A stretch of 64,000 bases of DNA from Coprobacter tertius (GCF_024330105.1 NZ_JANDHW010000006.1:124001-188000); one strand, 5' to 3'. Counted from the stretch's first letter, positions 37,019 to 47,593 are shown. The notes: generated by a model from the letters alone, not told the origin. A program made the numbers and translations.

Positions 37019-37729
37019 TCATTCGCTAAAATTAATACGTTTTTTTCTGGCATCTTTTATAACGCCTTCGGCCGGAATAAGATATATCTCGATTCGACGG
37101 TTCCGATCCCGATCTATTTCGGAATTATTCGTATAAATAGGTTCGGTACTGCCTTTGGCATAAGTAACGATATATTCGGGTGAGCCACCTTGCGACACAA
37201 ACCAATCTCGTACCGCTATACTCCGGGATTTCGATAAATTCATTGTATATAAAGGGCTTCCGGTATTATCGGAATGTACGACCAGCATGATATGGAAATA
37301 ATCGGGAATGCGGACATAACGCATAAAAGGCCGTAAAGAAAGATCGGCCCTACCCCACAAAGTAGTATCATTCGGTAGGAATAACTGATTAAGCGGCATC
37401 ACGACTTTTATAACTTCTCCCTGACGTACGGTAGAAACCCGTAGATTTTTTATTTTAGACAAACGACGTACTTCTTGCGTTACCATGTCCTGAATTTCTT
37501 CAAGGGATTTTGACGGTATTGCCGGAACAAGCAGATTTTCATCGAGGGCGAATTGGTGTATATCGGGGTGCGCTTCTACCGTATCCTTATGATGGAAAAG
37601 ATTCTTACTCGATTCGGTCAAACGACCGAATGCATCACGGGTAGAATTCATCGCCTTCTTCACCGGAGTACAGGAAGTTATCGATAAAATACTTGCAAAA
37701 AGTAAAATTATATACAGTCTATTCTTCAT
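37019..37729 (-). CDS. OmpA-family lipoprotein
   Basis: A 236 aa lipoprotein. The lipobox is SITSC with Cys20. Residues about 105-225 match an OmpA-like peptidoglycan-binding domain (VHSDNTGSPLYTMNLSKSRS ... DRDRNRRIEIYLIP). Its usual first strand is a little divergent (VVMPLNQLFLPNDTTLWG). Such proteins tie the outer membrane to the cell wall. The ATG at 37729 is chosen because it puts the lipobox at the right distance and because a -7 box lies at 37772, so an ATG at 37774 would be outside the transcript. It stands alone. Confidence 0.88.
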   Translation of the reverse strand: MKNRLYIILLFASILSITSCTPVKKAMNSTRDAFGRLTESSKNLFHHKDTVEAHPDIHQFALDENLLVPAIPSKSLEEIQDMVTQEVRRLSKIKNLRVSTVRQGEVIKVVMPLNQLFLPNDTTLWGRADLSLRPFMRYVRIPDYFHIMLVVHSDNTGSPLYTMNLSKSRSIAVRDWFVSQGGSPEYIVTYAKGSTEPIYTNNSEIDRDRNRRIEIYLIPAEGVIKDARKKRINFSE

Positions 37730-37771
37730 TCTCAATAAAAAACAAAAATAAACAAACACAGAAAACCAAGC

Positions 37772-37779
37772 CAAAGGTA
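37772..37779 (-). promoter_or_regulatory. -7 box for the OmpA-like lipoprotein gene
   Basis: Minus strand reads TACCTTTG, full TAnnTTTG match, 42 bases before the ATG at 37729. Confidence 0.55.
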
Positions 37780-37835
37780 TCCTGTATTTGCTATGCGATT
37801 AAACTTATCTGCGGTAAGCAGGAAAAAACAGCAAA

Positions 37836-38162
37836 TTAATCATCAAACATTCCCAAAGAATCACAATAATTCAGTTCACCCTGAACGATAAACTGTATTT
37901 CTTCGGGAGTAAAATTCTCGAAACCGTTATTCTTCGCATTTTTAACGACATAGGCAACTAACTCATCTTCATCGATGTCAACTTCTTCATCGGCATCGTC
38001 ATCCATATAACCTTTATCTTCATAAAACTCATAGATAAGATCGATGACATAATTAATATCGTCGTCGCTAAACTTTTCTTTTAATTCCTGAGGGAGATAA
38101 TTTCTGATAAATTTAACAGAATCTTCATCATCATATTCAAACAAATCTTCTTCCTGACTCAT
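37836..38162 (-). CDS. Small acidic protein of unknown function
   Basis: A 108 aa very acidic cytoplasmic protein (MSQEEDLFEYDDEDSVKF ... LNYCDSLGMFDD). It looks helical with alternating acidic patches. The ATG at 38162 is chosen; an ATG at 38312 would add 50 basic, aromatic residues and overlaps the clpB terminator. I do not recognise the family with certainty. The gene follows clpB on the same strand but is separated from it by a terminator, so it probably has its own promoter. Confidence 0.7.
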   Translation of the reverse strand: MSQEEDLFEYDDEDSVKFIRNYLPQELKEKFSDDDINYVIDLIYEFYEDKGYMDDDADEEVDIDEDELVAYVVKNAKNNGFENFTPEEIQFIVQGELNYCDSLGMFDD

Positions 38163-38284
38163 AATCTTTATGTATTTGTTTATCGGGTAAAAGTAACGAA
38201 CACGATCGACTTTTCCAAACCGTTCTTGTAAAAAGAACCATTTTACAAGCTTTTTAAACATTCCCTTAATATAAGAGTAAAACC

Positions 38285-38323
38285 AAAAAGGAGACGTAAA
38301 GACGAACTTCACATCTCCTTTTT
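38285..38323 (-). terminator. Terminator after clpB
   Basis: AAAAAGGAGA (38285-38294) pairs with TCTCCTTTTT (38314-38323). The inner part (GTAAAG/CTTCAC) nearly extends the stem. On the minus strand it lies just after the clpB stop and ends in a T-run. Confidence 0.8.
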
Positions 38324-38342
38324 ATAATTTTAGCTATTACAC

Positions 38343-40931
38343 TTAATTCTTAAATATCAACTTATCACCGTGTGAATCGATAATAATAGGTTTATCTTTA
38401 TCTACTTTCTGTGCCAGCAAATCTTTCGATAACTGATTCAGAATATAACGGTGAATTACTCTTTTTACAGGTCTGGCACCAAACTGAGGATCATAGCCCT
38501 CATGCGCAATAAAAGCAAGAGCTTCGGGTGTAATCTCGAGATCGATACCATTATTTTTCAATAATTTTTCAACTCCCCTTATCTGCATCATCACGATCTC
38601 TTTTATCTCTTCCTCGTTAAGCGGCGTAAACATAATCGTTTCGTCGATACGATTCAAAAATTCAGGACGTATAGTCTGTTTCAATAAATCGAGAACCTGC
38701 ACCTTAGTTTCTTCGGTAATCTTCTCTTTATTCTCAGGAGTAATTTTCTCAAAATTTTCCCGAATAAGCGACGATCCCATATTCGAAGTCATGATAATAA
38801 TGGTATTCTTAAAGTTTACCAAACGACCTTTATTATCGGTAAGACGACCGTCATCAAGTACCTGTAAAAGAATATTGAAAATATCGGGATGCGCCTTTTC
38901 AATCTCATCGAACAATACCACTGAATATGGTTTACGACGTATAGCTTCGGTCAATTGACCTCCCTCTTCATAACCAACATATCCGGGAGGTGAACCGATC
39001 AGACGTGTCACACTGAACTTATCCTGATATTCGCTCATATCGATACGCGTCATCATGTTCTCATCATCGAACAAATATTCAGCCAAAGCTTTTGCCAACT
39101 CGGTTTTACCGACACCAGTAGTACCCAAAAATATAAACGAACCAATAGGACGGCGAGGATCACTCAATCCGGCACGACTGCGTCGCACAGCGTCGGCTAC
39201 AGCTTGTATCGCCTCTTCCTGGCCAACTACACGTTTATGCAGTTCTTCTTCGAGATGTAATAATTTCTCTTTCTCACTTTGCATCATTTTGCTAACAGGA
39301 ATACCAGTCCACCGGGATACGACATCGGCAATATCTTCCGCATCCACTTCTTCTTTTATCATAGCCGCCCCGCCTTGCTGTTTGCGTAACTGCTCTTGTA
39401 TTTCTTTTATTTCGTTTTCTTTCTGAGTGATTTTAGCATATCGTATCTCAGCTACTTTCCCATAATCGCCTTCTCGCTCGGCACGATCGGCTTCGAACTT
39501 CATATTTTCGATATCGATCTTATTCTGCTGAATGCGATTGAGCAATTCTTTTTCGGCCTGCCATTTAGCCTTATACCGGGTTTCTTCTTCTTTTAAATTA
39601 GCAATTTCCTCCTCGAGCTGTTTCAACTTACCGGTATCACTTTCTCTCTTAATGGCTTCCCGCTCGATCTCGAGCTGTTTTATACGACGACTGATCTCAT
39701 CAAGAGCTTCAGGTACCGAATCGACCTCCAACCTCAATTTAGCAGCAGCCTCATCCATCAAGTCTATTGCTTTGTCAGGCAAGAAACGATCGGTAATATA
39801 CCTTTCAGAAAGCTGAACTGCCGCAATAATTGCGTCGTCTTTGATACGTACTTTATGATGATTTTCATAACGTTCTTTCAGTCCTCTTAAAATAGAAATC
39901 GTACTCAACTCGTCGGGTTCATCCACCATAACGATCTGGAAACGTCTTTCAAGAGCTTTGTCTTTTTCAAAATATTTTTGATATTCATCTAATGTGGTAG
40001 CACCTATCGAACGCAATTCGCCCCGGGCTAAAGCAGGTTTCAGTATATTGGCAGCATCCATTGCTCCCTCACCTTTCCCCGCCCCGACCAAAGTATGAAT
40101 TTCGTCGATAAACAGGATAATCTCCCCTTCGGCTTGTGTCACTTCATTTACAACCGCTTTTAAACGCTCCTCAAACTCTCCCTTATATTTAGCACCGGCT
40201 ACAAGGGCGCCCATATCGAGAGAATATATCTGTTTACTTTTCAGATTTTCGGGTACGTCACCTCTCACTATACGATGAGCCAGACCTTCTGCTATCGCTG
40301 TTTTACCAGTACCAGGTTCTCCGATAAGGATAGGATTATTTTTGGTACGACGGCTCAGTATCTGCAAAACCCGGCGTATTTCATCATCCCGGCCAATAAC
40401 CGGATCAAGTTTTCCCGAACGAGCTCTTTCATTCAAATTTATAGCATATTTGCTCAATGCATTATAAGTGTCTTCAGCAGAAGCATCTGTTACCTTTTTA
40501 CCTTTTCTTAATTCGTCAATAGCTGCTCCCAGATCTTTTTCGGTAACCCCTATATCTTTCAAAAAAGACGAGGCTGAACTTTTCACCTGAAGTAAAGCCA
40601 TCAATATAGCTTCAAGAGAAACGAACTGGTCTCCCATTTTCGATGAATAATCATTGGCACGCTGCAACACGGTATTCGATTCTCGACTCAGATAAGGTTC
40701 CCCGCCACTAACTTTAGGGAGCGTATCTATTTCACGATTTACCATACTGGTTAATTGTGAAATATTTACTCCTAATTTCTGGAAAATATACCCCGTAAGG
40801 CTTTCTCCTACATCGAGTAACCCTTTAAGCAAATGCACTGGCTCTATAGATTGCTGGCTTTTATCACTAACAATCTGTACCGCTTTCTGCACAGCCTCTT
40901 GGGATTTAATTGTAAAATTATTAAAATTCAT
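38343..40931 (-). CDS. clpB: ATP-dependent chaperone ClpB
   Basis: An 862 aa Hsp100 disaggregase that works with DnaK/DnaJ to pull apart aggregated proteins. The order is: Clp N-domain (about 1-145), AAA-1 with Walker [10 protein letters not shown], the coiled-coil middle domain (about 400-525, rich in Glu/Lys/Arg), AAA-2 with Walker [10 protein letters not shown] and pore loop GYVGYEEGG, and a C-terminal D2-small domain. Length and all motifs are normal. A TAAGTTTG box about 90 bases upstream is the only promoter signal I see. Confidence 0.97.
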   Translation of the reverse strand: MNFNNFTIKSQEAVQKAVQIVSDKSQQSIEPVHLLKGLLDVGESLTGYIFQKLGVNISQLTSMVNREIDTLPKVSGGEPYLSRESNTVLQRANDYSSKMGDQFVSLEAILMALLQVKSSASSFLKDIGVTEKDLGAAIDELRKGKKVTDASAEDTYNALSKYAINLNERARSGKLDPVIGRDDEIRRVLQILSRRTKNNPILIGEPGTGKTAIAEGLAHRIVRGDVPENLKSKQIYSLDMGALVAGAKYKGEFEERLKAVVNEVTQAEGEIILFIDEIHTLVGAGKGEGAMDAANILKPALARGELRSIGATTLDEYQKYFEKDKALERRFQIVMVDEPDELSTISILRGLKERYENHHKVRIKDDAIIAAVQLSERYITDRFLPDKAIDLMDEAAAKLRLEVDSVPEALDEISRRIKQLEIEREAIKRESDTGKLKQLEEEIANLKEEETRYKAKWQAEKELLNRIQQNKIDIENMKFEADRAEREGDYGKVAEIRYAKITQKENEIKEIQEQLRKQQGGAAMIKEEVDAEDIADVVSRWTGIPVSKMMQSEKEKLLHLEEELHKRVVGQEEAIQAVADAVRRSRAGLSDPRRPIGSFIFLGTTGVGKTELAKALAEYLFDDENMMTRIDMSEYQDKFSVTRLIGSPPGYVGYEEGGQLTEAIRRKPYSVVLFDEIEKAHPDIFNILLQVLDDGRLTDNKGRLVNFKNTIIIMTSNMGSSLIRENFEKITPENKEKITEETKVQVLDLLKQTIRPEFLNRIDETIMFTPLNEEEIKEIVMMQIRGVEKLLKNNGIDLEITPEALAFIAHEGYDPQFGARPVKRVIHRYILNQLSKDLLAQKVDKDKPIIIDSHGDKLIFKN

Positions 40932-41243
40932 ATCTTAATTTCTCCTTTCTCTTCACTTTTGCACCCTCTCTTTGCGATTGGGATTTTGAATATTCACTCG
41001 AATAAAATCAAACTGAATGCCAAACTTAAAATACGTCAAAATTTCTGATTTTCAATATCTTAAAATGACAATTTGTCTATATTTAACCTAAAATGAATCA
41101 ACATATCTTGTCGATAAGATTCACAGTGAACTAATTATCCGACTGACATTTTGGCCATACTGTCACTAAAACAAACCGGTATTTTGAATTGTTCGTAAAT
41201 TAGACTGTTCAAATAGAAATATTTAGAAAGAGAATGAATTTAT
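40932..41243. other. Upstream region of clpB
   Basis: About 310 AT-rich bases. A minus-strand TAAGTTTG (41028-41021) fits TAnnTTTG and could drive clpB. No inverted repeat of the CIRCE type is visible, so heat control, if any, is not apparent here. Confidence 0.4.
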
Positions 41244-41792
41244 TTATCGGGCAATCGTATCTTTCATGGGGAGTTTACTTAATTCTCCTGTAATTTGTAA
41301 AGACTTTTCATAATTCTTCATTTGTTTTTTCCGACGCACATAATCAGCCAGATCGAAATTAAAACCGGGGGCTGTTTTTATCTTTTTTATTCCTGACCGT
41401 TCAAACATTTTTCGAACATTCACCGCCGCATTTTCGATCATTTTTCGATCATCGGGAGAAATACAGTTAAAGTCATTGGCCATGTACAAGATAAGCGCTC
41501 TTTTTATATGTTCAGAAGGATTGGGAGGCAAAAACAAACGCGATTTATTATCCAAATATTTTTTAACATCGAACGGTTGAATAAAAGCATCGATAGACAT
41601 TTCTTTTAAACTATCGGTTTTCTGATTTATAACATTATCCGGCGATACATATGGCTGAATATCTATTTTTTTGTTTTCCTTTTTATGAATACCGAGGACC
41701 AAAGTCGTATCTTGCTGAGCATATATACCGGCAGGCACCAGTAATATAATATAAAAAAAACACCTCCTCACCGTATTTTCACAACGAAACAT
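41244..41792 (-). CDS. Exported protein of unknown function
   Basis: A 182 aa protein with a signal peptide (CFFYIILLVPAGIYA, then QQDTTLVLG). The mature part contains a PFDVKKYLDNKSRLFLPPNPSEHIKRALILY segment and a basic C terminus. I recognise no domain. It lies alone between clpB and tgt on the minus strand. The polar start (MFRCENTVRR) before the hydrophobic core is normal for a Sec signal. Confidence 0.6.
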   Translation of the reverse strand: MFRCENTVRRCFFYIILLVPAGIYAQQDTTLVLGIHKKENKKIDIQPYVSPDNVINQKTDSLKEMSIDAFIQPFDVKKYLDNKSRLFLPPNPSEHIKRALILYMANDFNCISPDDRKMIENAAVNVRKMFERSGIKKIKTAPGFNFDLADYVRRKKQMKNYEKSLQITGELSKLPMKDTIAR

Positions 41793-41953
41793 CCTCGAAT
41801 TATTTTTACAAATATATTTTTTTCTATTACCAATTATTTGATATCAGCCTAATTTAACCTACCTACACAATAAAAAACAATCGCGAAAAAATGCAAAAAA
41901 GACGAGAATACTCCAGATAACCTTATCGACAATAATCTGTAAAGATAACATAA

Positions 41954-41983
41954 TTGTCGTATGGCGAAAAAGAACTATATTTG
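41954..41983 (+). promoter_or_regulatory. tgt promoter with -33-like and -7 boxes
   Basis: TATATTTG at 41976-41983 is the -7 box; TTG at 41954-41956 (preceded by A, so ATTG) lies 19 bases upstream. Transcription would begin near 41990, so the ATG at 41961 is excluded and the start at 42003 is favoured. Confidence 0.6.
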
Positions 41984-42002
41984 CGGGAAATTTTGTTACC
42001 GG

Positions 42003-43133
42003 ATGGATTTTAAATTAGAATATGCCGATAATCGGAGCAATGCCCGTGCAGGAACTATTACGACCGACCATGGTTCCATAACTACCCCCATATTTATGCC
42101 GGTAGGTACGGTAGCATCGGTAAAAGCCGTACATATACACGAACTAAAAGAGGATATCGAAGCCCAAATTATATTAGGAAATACCTATCACCTTTATCTT
42201 AGACCCGGGCTCGGGATATTGCAACAGGCCGGAGGATTACATAAATTTAACGGTTGGGACCGGCCTATCCTTACCGATAGCGGAGGATTCCAAGTTTTTT
42301 CTCTTTCCGATAACCGGAAACTAACCGAAGAAGGCGCACATTTTCGTTCCCATATCGACGGATCCAAACATCTCTTCACTCCCGAGAATGTTGTAGATAC
42401 ACAACGCATTATCGGTTCGGACATTATGATGGCTCTCGATGAATGTACTCCTGGACAAGCCGACTATAATTATGCCAAAAAGTCTCTGGCTCTTACCCAA
42501 CGCTGGCTTGAAAGAGGATGGAAACATTTTAATGAAACCGAAGGACTATATGGATACCGTCAAACCTTTTTCCCGATCGTACAAGGTTGTGTTTATCCCG
42601 ATTTACGCCGGGAGGCTGCCAAACATGTCGCCGGTCTCGGAGCTGATGGAAACGCCATCGGTGGCCTTGCGGTAGGAGAACCCACCGAAAAGATGTATGA
42701 AATGATAGAGGTGGTAAACGAAATATTACCTAAAGAAAAACCCCGTTATCTAATGGGAGTAGGAACTCCGGCCAATATTCTCGAAGGTATCGAAAGAGGC
42801 GTAGATATGTTCGACTGCGTTATGCCTACCCGTAACGGCCGAAACGGGATGCTTTTCACCCGCAACGGAATTATGAATATGCGTAATAAAAAATGGGCTG
42901 ATGATTTCTCTCCTTTGGATGAATATGGGACTTCTTTCGTCGATCATCATTATTCGAAAGCCTATGTAAGACACTTATTTATCAGTGACGAAATACTGGC
43001 TATGCAAATAGCTTCGGTGCACAATTTAGCCTTTTATATTTGGCTTACACAAGAAGCACGCAGGCAAATCATTGCCGGAAACTTTAAAAGCTGGAAAGAC
43101 GAAATGATAAAACGAGTTACATACCGACTGTAA
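42003..43133 (+). CDS. tgt: tRNA-guanine transglycosylase (Tgt), zinc cysteines missing
   Basis: A 376 aa enzyme that swaps guanine 34 for the queuosine precursor in tRNA-Asp/Asn/His/Tyr. Family motifs are clear: TPIFMPVGTVASVKAVH, GNTYHLYLRPG, LTDSGGFQVFSLS (nucleophile-region Asp), GGLAVGEP and DMFDCVMPTRNGRNG. The zinc-site segment that in E. coli reads Cys-Asp-Cys-Tyr-Thr-Cys is here DEYGTSFVDHHYSKAYVRHL, with none of the three cysteines, while the fourth ligand His (SVHNLAFY) is kept. The start at 42003 gives the usual family length. lptG follows after 11 bases. Confidence 0.94.
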   Translation: MDFKLEYADNRSNARAGTITTDHGSITTPIFMPVGTVASVKAVHIHELKEDIEAQIILGNTYHLYLRPGLGILQQAGGLHKFNGWDRPILTDSGGFQVFSLSDNRKLTEEGAHFRSHIDGSKHLFTPENVVDTQRIIGSDIMMALDECTPGQADYNYAKKSLALTQRWLERGWKHFNETEGLYGYRQTFFPIVQGCVYPDLRREAAKHVAGLGADGNAIGGLAVGEPTEKMYEMIEVVNEILPKEKPRYLMGVGTPANILEGIERGVDMFDCVMPTRNGRNGMLFTRNGIMNMRNKKWADDFSPLDEYGTSFVDHHYSKAYVRHLFISDEILAMQIASVHNLAFYIWLTQEARRQIIAGNFKSWKDEMIKRVTYRL

Positions 43134-43144
43134 AAGTAAAGGAA

Positions 43145-44215
43145 ATGTTAAAAAAGATCGATTTCTATATCATTAAAAAATTCTTGGGAACTTACATTTT
43201 CGCCATTATCCTGATCATTTCCATAGCAGTGGTCTTCGATATCAACGAAAAACTCGATAAGTTCCTGAATGCCCCTTTAAAAGCTATCGTAATCGATTAT
43301 TATCTTAATTTCATCCCTTATTTCGCAAACTTATTCAGCCCTTTATTCACTTTTATCGCAGTTATATTCTTCACATCTAAACTGGCCGATAACTCTGAAA
43401 TAATCGCTATGCTATCAAGCGGAATCAGCTTTAAAAGGCTGATGATACCCTACATGATATCGGCAGCGATAATCGCCGGCGGCACATTTTATCTTAACAG
43501 TTTTGTCATTCCTCCGGCAAATAAGACCCGTATTGCTTTTCAGAATAAATATGTCAGTGACAAAAGTGTAAATTATGCCAATAATATACAGTTGCAAGTA
43601 GAACCCGATGTTATCGCATACATAAGCCGATACGACAATAAGACCAGAACAGGTTACCGTTTTTCGATGGAAGAATTCGACGGAAAAACATTGAAGTCGA
43701 GACTTACGGCAGAATCGGTAACTTACGATACTGCCTACCATTGGGTTATAAAAAATTACATGATACGTAATTTTAACGGACTGAAGGAAACATTGCAAAG
43801 AGGCACTCAATTAGACACCGTTATTAATTTCGAACCTGCTGATTTTCTGATCTCCCGATATGACAGCGAGCTTATGACTACACCTGCATTGAAAGAATAC
43901 ATCGACCGACAAAGAAAACGAGGAGTAGCCAATATAAAAGCATTTGAGATAGAATACGAAAAAAGATATGCCATGACTGCTGCTGCTTTTATTCTTACAT
44001 CTATTGGCATGTCATTGGCATCACGAAAAGTAAAAGGAGGAATGGGACTTAATATAGGAATAGGATTATTGCTGAGTTTTTCTTATATTTTATTCTCAAC
44101 AGTATCATCTACTTTTGCAGTAAGCGGTCTGACTTCCCCGCGTATCGCCGTATGGTTGCCCAATATCATATATACGATAATCGCCATTTATCTTTACCGA
44201 AAAGCTCCTAAATAA
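43145..44215 (+). CDS. lptG: LPS export permease LptG (YjgP/YjgQ family)
   Basis: A 356 aa permease subunit of the Lpt machine that lifts lipopolysaccharide from the inner membrane to the periplasmic bridge. Three N-terminal helices (about 13-33, 56-77 and 99-119), a periplasmic jelly-roll domain (about 130-255) and three C-terminal helices give the LptF/LptG plan. Its single gene suggests that one YjgP/Q protein sits beside tgt, as is usual in Bacteroidota; whether it forms a homodimer or pairs with another copy cannot be told. It probably shares the tgt promoter. Confidence 0.88.
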   Translation: MLKKIDFYIIKKFLGTYIFAIILIISIAVVFDINEKLDKFLNAPLKAIVIDYYLNFIPYFANLFSPLFTFIAVIFFTSKLADNSEIIAMLSSGISFKRLMIPYMISAAIIAGGTFYLNSFVIPPANKTRIAFQNKYVSDKSVNYANNIQLQVEPDVIAYISRYDNKTRTGYRFSMEEFDGKTLKSRLTAESVTYDTAYHWVIKNYMIRNFNGLKETLQRGTQLDTVINFEPADFLISRYDSELMTTPALKEYIDRQRKRGVANIKAFEIEYEKRYAMTAAAFILTSIGMSLASRKVKGGMGLNIGIGLLLSFSYILFSTVSSTFAVSGLTSPRIAVWLPNIIYTIIAIYLYRKAPK

Positions 44216-44221
44216 AAAATA

Positions 44222-44250
44222 TCCTGCCGGAACAACCAATTCCGACAGGA
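44222..44250 (+). terminator. Hairpin after lptG
   Basis: TCCTGCCGGAA (44222-44232) and TTCCGACAGGA (44240-44250) pair with one mismatch, 7-base loop. No T-run follows, so the strength is uncertain. Confidence 0.6.
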
Positions 44251-44306
44251 CATAACATCTCAATCTTAAATGTATATTATAAAGGGAATTTCCCCGTATA
44301 ATCAAG

Positions 44307-44753
44307 TTATTGTTCACTATCTCTATCAGGACGGGGAGCATATTTCATCTTCACATCTCCTCTTCTATCTATTCGGCCATCTCTTCTATCGACCCTCGGC
44401 CCACGATTCATCTCATCACGACGATCGAGTTCGTTTTCGAGATACGTAATATATTGATCCTTAGTCAGTATCTTTTTGAGAGTTTCCCGCTGTGAAGCAC
44501 GCAATTTTTTCATTTCATCCATTTGCTTCTCCCGGGAATCTTTATTATTTTTACGTAAATCCATCATTTGAGTACGCATTTTTTCTTGAGCATCCTGCAA
44601 TTGTTTTACCTGATCACTGCTCAAATTCAACTCCTTTATCATCTTTTCAGAAGGGTATTGCCTTTTTTGCGGTTCGCCTTTAGGAGCCTGCGCCCAAACT
44701 ACCGCACTGCATACAAATGCCATTGATAATAATACAACCTTAATTTTCATCAT
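44307..44753 (-). CDS. Exported DUF4890/Spy-like protein
   Basis: A 148 aa protein with a signal peptide (VVLLSMAFVCSAVVWA, then QAPKGEPQK). Residues about 35-105 form a charged helical segment (MIKELNLSSDQVKQLQDAQEKM ... LKKILTKDQYITYLENELDRR) of the Spy/CpxP-like or DUF4890 type, in which L(T/S)xxQ repeats often bind unfolded proteins or metals. The C-terminal tail is rich in Arg and Asp (DRRDGRIDRRGD). A periplasmic chaperone or stress-sensor role is a guess from the pattern. It stands alone between lptG and rarA. Confidence 0.72.
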   Translation of the reverse strand: MMKIKVVLLSMAFVCSAVVWAQAPKGEPQKRQYPSEKMIKELNLSSDQVKQLQDAQEKMRTQMMDLRKNNKDSREKQMDEMKKLRASQRETLKKILTKDQYITYLENELDRRDEMNRGPRVDRRDGRIDRRGDVKMKYAPRPDRDSEQ

Positions 44754-44928
44754 TTTTTTTATTTAATTTATCTACTATGTTCTTGTCCCGGAACATTATA
44801 TCAGACAAATAAAATCGGGAAAAGTTTAATCCCACATTCATCAATAAACTAAAAAAAATCAAAAATAACACATATCTATCCCCTGTCGCTAAAAAAACAT
44901 AAAGGCTTCCCCTTACAGGTATTTTTTG

Positions 44929-44936
44929 TAATTTTG
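44929..44936 (+). promoter_or_regulatory. -7 box for rarA
   Basis: TAATTTTG matches TAnnTTTG and lies 26 bases before the ATG at 44962. Confidence 0.55.
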
Positions 44937-44961
44937 TTGCAGAAGCTTCAGATCTATTTAT

Positions 44962-46233
44962 ATGTTGCAACCATTGGCAGAAAGGCTAAGGCCTAAAAAT
45001 TTAGATGAATACATCGGGCAAGAGCATCTTGTCGGTAAAAATGCAGTTCTCCGTCGTATGATCGATTCCGGACAAGTATCTTCATTTATCTTATGGGGAC
45101 CTCCAGGAGTCGGGAAAACGACGCTTGCTCGTATTATATCCAATCAGCTCGAAGCCCCGTTTTATACCCTTAGCGCTATACACTCGGGAGTAAAAGATGT
45201 ACGGGAGGTAATCGATAAGTGTAAAAATAACCGTATGTTTCAAAAAGGACGCCCGATACTTTTCATCGATGAAATACACCGTTTCAACAAATCCCAACAA
45301 GATTCACTATTAGGCGCTGTTGAAAACGGTACAATTACACTCATCGGTGCAACAACAGAGAACCCTTCATTCGAAGTAATAAGACCGTTGCTTTCACGTT
45401 GTCAAATTTATGTTCTCGAATCTCTTACCGTTAAAGATATGGAAAAACTTCTCGAAAGAGCTATTTCAGAAGATACAGAACTTAAAAAGAGGAAATTCGA
45501 AATAAAAGAAACCGATGCCCTTTTCAGATACTCCGGAGGGGACGCCCGTAAATTCTTAAACATCATCGATCTTATCGTAAATGCAACCGACAAAGAAACC
45601 ATCCTAATAGACGATGCCATCGTCACCGACCGTTTGCAACAAAACCCGGCGGCTTATGATAAAGGGGGTGAAATGCATTACGATATTATTTCCGCATTTA
45701 TAAAATCGATACGCGGGAGTGATCCCGATGGAGCCATTTACTGGCTGGCTCGTATGGTGGCTGGTGGTGAAGACCCTAAATTTATCGCGAGAAGACTTGT
45801 TATTTCTGCCGCCGAAGATATAGGGCTCGCCAACCCTAATGCTTTACTGATGGCTAACGCCTGCTTCGATGCAATACAAAATATCGGTTGGCCCGAAGGT
45901 CGGATCATACTCGCTGAAGCAACGGTTTATTTAGCAAGTAGCCCTAAAAGTAATTCGGCTTACAAAGCCATAAACGACGCTCTATCTCTCGTAGAAAAAA
46001 CAGGAAATCTGCCCGTTCCGTTACCCCTTAGAAACGCCCCCACATCACTAATGAAAGAACTCGATTACGGGAAAAATTATAAATATGCACACGATTATAA
46101 AAACAATTTTGTAAAACAACAATTCCTGCCCGATGAACTTAAAAATAAGTCGATTTGGGAACCACAGGCAAACGCATCTGAAAATAAACTGAAAGACCAC
46201 TTACATTATCTATGGGGCGACAGGTACAAATAA
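44962..46233 (+). CDS. rarA: Replication-associated recombination protein A (RarA/MgsA)
   Basis: A 423 aa AAA+ ATPase that acts at stalled replication forks. Motifs: LAERLRPKNLDEYIGQEHLVG at the N terminus, Walker A GPPGVGKTT, Walker B LFIDEIHRFNKSQQD, sensor 1 GATTENPSFEV and the C-terminal WLARMVAGGEDPKFIARRLVI and AEATVYLA(S)SPKSNSAY segments. Length is normal. A weak hairpin follows, and no partner gene is evident. Confidence 0.96.
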   Translation: MLQPLAERLRPKNLDEYIGQEHLVGKNAVLRRMIDSGQVSSFILWGPPGVGKTTLARIISNQLEAPFYTLSAIHSGVKDVREVIDKCKNNRMFQKGRPILFIDEIHRFNKSQQDSLLGAVENGTITLIGATTENPSFEVIRPLLSRCQIYVLESLTVKDMEKLLERAISEDTELKKRKFEIKETDALFRYSGGDARKFLNIIDLIVNATDKETILIDDAIVTDRLQQNPAAYDKGGEMHYDIISAFIKSIRGSDPDGAIYWLARMVAGGEDPKFIARRLVISAAEDIGLANPNALLMANACFDAIQNIGWPEGRIILAEATVYLASSPKSNSAYKAINDALSLVEKTGNLPVPLPLRNAPTSLMKELDYGKNYKYAHDYKNNFVKQQFLPDELKNKSIWEPQANASENKLKDHLHYLWGDRYK

Positions 46234-46239
46234 AATAAT

Positions 46240-46264
46240 GCCGTTTAAAACACAGCATAACGGC
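46240..46264 (+). terminator. Weak hairpin after rarA
   Basis: GCCGTT (46240-46245) pairs with AACGGC (46259-46264), 13-base loop. It lies just after the rarA stop. The roughly 240 bases up to serC show nothing else I can call. Confidence 0.4.
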
Positions 46265-46501
46265 CTATATCGTTTATTTATAGAAACAAAAATTTACGTA
46301 ATAAAAGATCAGAATAAACCGATTAAAAAATTAATTTTTGTCACATATTTTACTTTATATATAACAAAATGACAAACTTAAGACAGGTAATTATCTAATT
46401 GTTGTATTTATTTGGTTTTAAACAAAAAAAAAATTAATTTCGCATCAGGGTTCCCGTTAAGTGGAATATGTATTAATTGATAAACGATAAAGTACGATCA
46501 A

Positions 46502-47569
46502 ATGAAGAAGCACAATTTTTATGCAGGTCCCTCTATTTTAAGCGAGTACACTATTAAAAACACGGCAGATGCCGTTATTAATTTTGCAGGTACCGGATTG
46601 TCCCTGCTCGAAGTCTCGCACCGGAGTAAAGAATTTGTAGCCGTAATGGACGAAGCGATGGCATTAGTAAAAGAATTACTTGAAGTTCCTTCAGGCTATG
46701 AGGTTGTTTTTGTTGGCGGTGGGGCAAGCATGCAATTCTGTATGGTACCCTATAATCTGTTAAAGAAAAAAGCAGCTTATCTCGAAACTGGTACATGGGC
46801 GGTAAATGCCATAAAAGAAGCAAAATTATTTGGTGAAGTCGATGTTGTTGCCTCTTCAAAAGACGCTAATTTTACTTATATTCCCAAAAACTATACAGTA
46901 CCCGAAGATGCCGATTATTTCCATATTACGACAAACAATACCATCTTCGGAACAGAAATGCGCTATGATCCCGACGTGAAAATTCCTTTGGTTGCCGACA
47001 TGTCTTCCGATATTTTTTCACGTCCTATCGACGTATCAAAATATGACGTTATTTACGCTGGAGCTCAAAAGAATCTCGCCCCTGCTGGTGTTACGATCGC
47101 TATCGTTAAAGAAGGAGCATTGGGCAATACAGGAAGAGAAATTCCTACCATGCTCGATTATCGCACACACATCAAAAAGGGATCGATGTTTAATACACCT
47201 CCTTGTTTACCGGTTTTTTCGGCTTTACAGACATTACGCTATTATAAACAATTGGGCGGTATAAAAGCCATAGAAAAGATGAATATCGAAAAAGCGGCGA
47301 TTTTATATGACGAAATCGACAGAAACAAATTATTCAGAGGCACAGTAAAAGAAGAAGACCGTTCTCTTATGAATGTTTGTTTTGTAATGAATGACGAATA
47401 TAAAGATCTCGAAAACGAATTTGCAGAATTTGCAGCCAGCAAAGGTATGGTGGGTATCAAAGGTCACCGTTCGGTAGGCGGTTTCAGAGCTTCGATATAT
47501 AATGCAATGCCCAAATCAAGCGTTGAAGCACTAACTGAGACAATGAAAGAATTCGAAAAAAATCATTGA
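46502..47569 (+). CDS. serC: Phosphoserine aminotransferase (SerC)
   Basis: A 355 aa PLP enzyme that turns 3-phosphohydroxypyruvate into phosphoserine and can also serve pyridoxine synthesis. The PLP lysine is in [12 protein letters not shown]. The N-terminal [12 protein letters not shown], the [16 protein letters not shown] segment and the [15 protein letters not shown] terminus are diagnostic. It heads the serC-serA-DUF1015 group; the roughly 115-base gap to serA contains a 12-bp hairpin. Confidence 0.96.
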   Translation: MKKHNFYAGPSILSEYTIKNTADAVINFAGTGLSLLEVSHRSKEFVAVMDEAMALVKELLEVPSGYEVVFVGGGASMQFCMVPYNLLKKKAAYLETGTWAVNAIKEAKLFGEVDVVASSKDANFTYIPKNYTVPEDADYFHITTNNTIFGTEMRYDPDVKIPLVADMSSDIFSRPIDVSKYDVIYAGAQKNLAPAGVTIAIVKEGALGNTGREIPTMLDYRTHIKKGSMFNTPPCLPVFSALQTLRYYKQLGGIKAIEKMNIEKAAILYDEIDRNKLFRGTVKEEDRSLMNVCFVMNDEYKDLENEFAEFAASKGMVGIKGHRSVGGFRASIYNAMPKSSVEALTETMKEFEKNH

Positions 47570-47593
47570 TATTTTCGGAATCGAAATATTTAC

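Noticed and set aside
44740-44970. 76-codon minus-strand frame between the Spy-like gene and rarA
   Set aside because: It overlaps the start of the Spy-like gene and the rarA promoter; no signal or family pattern.
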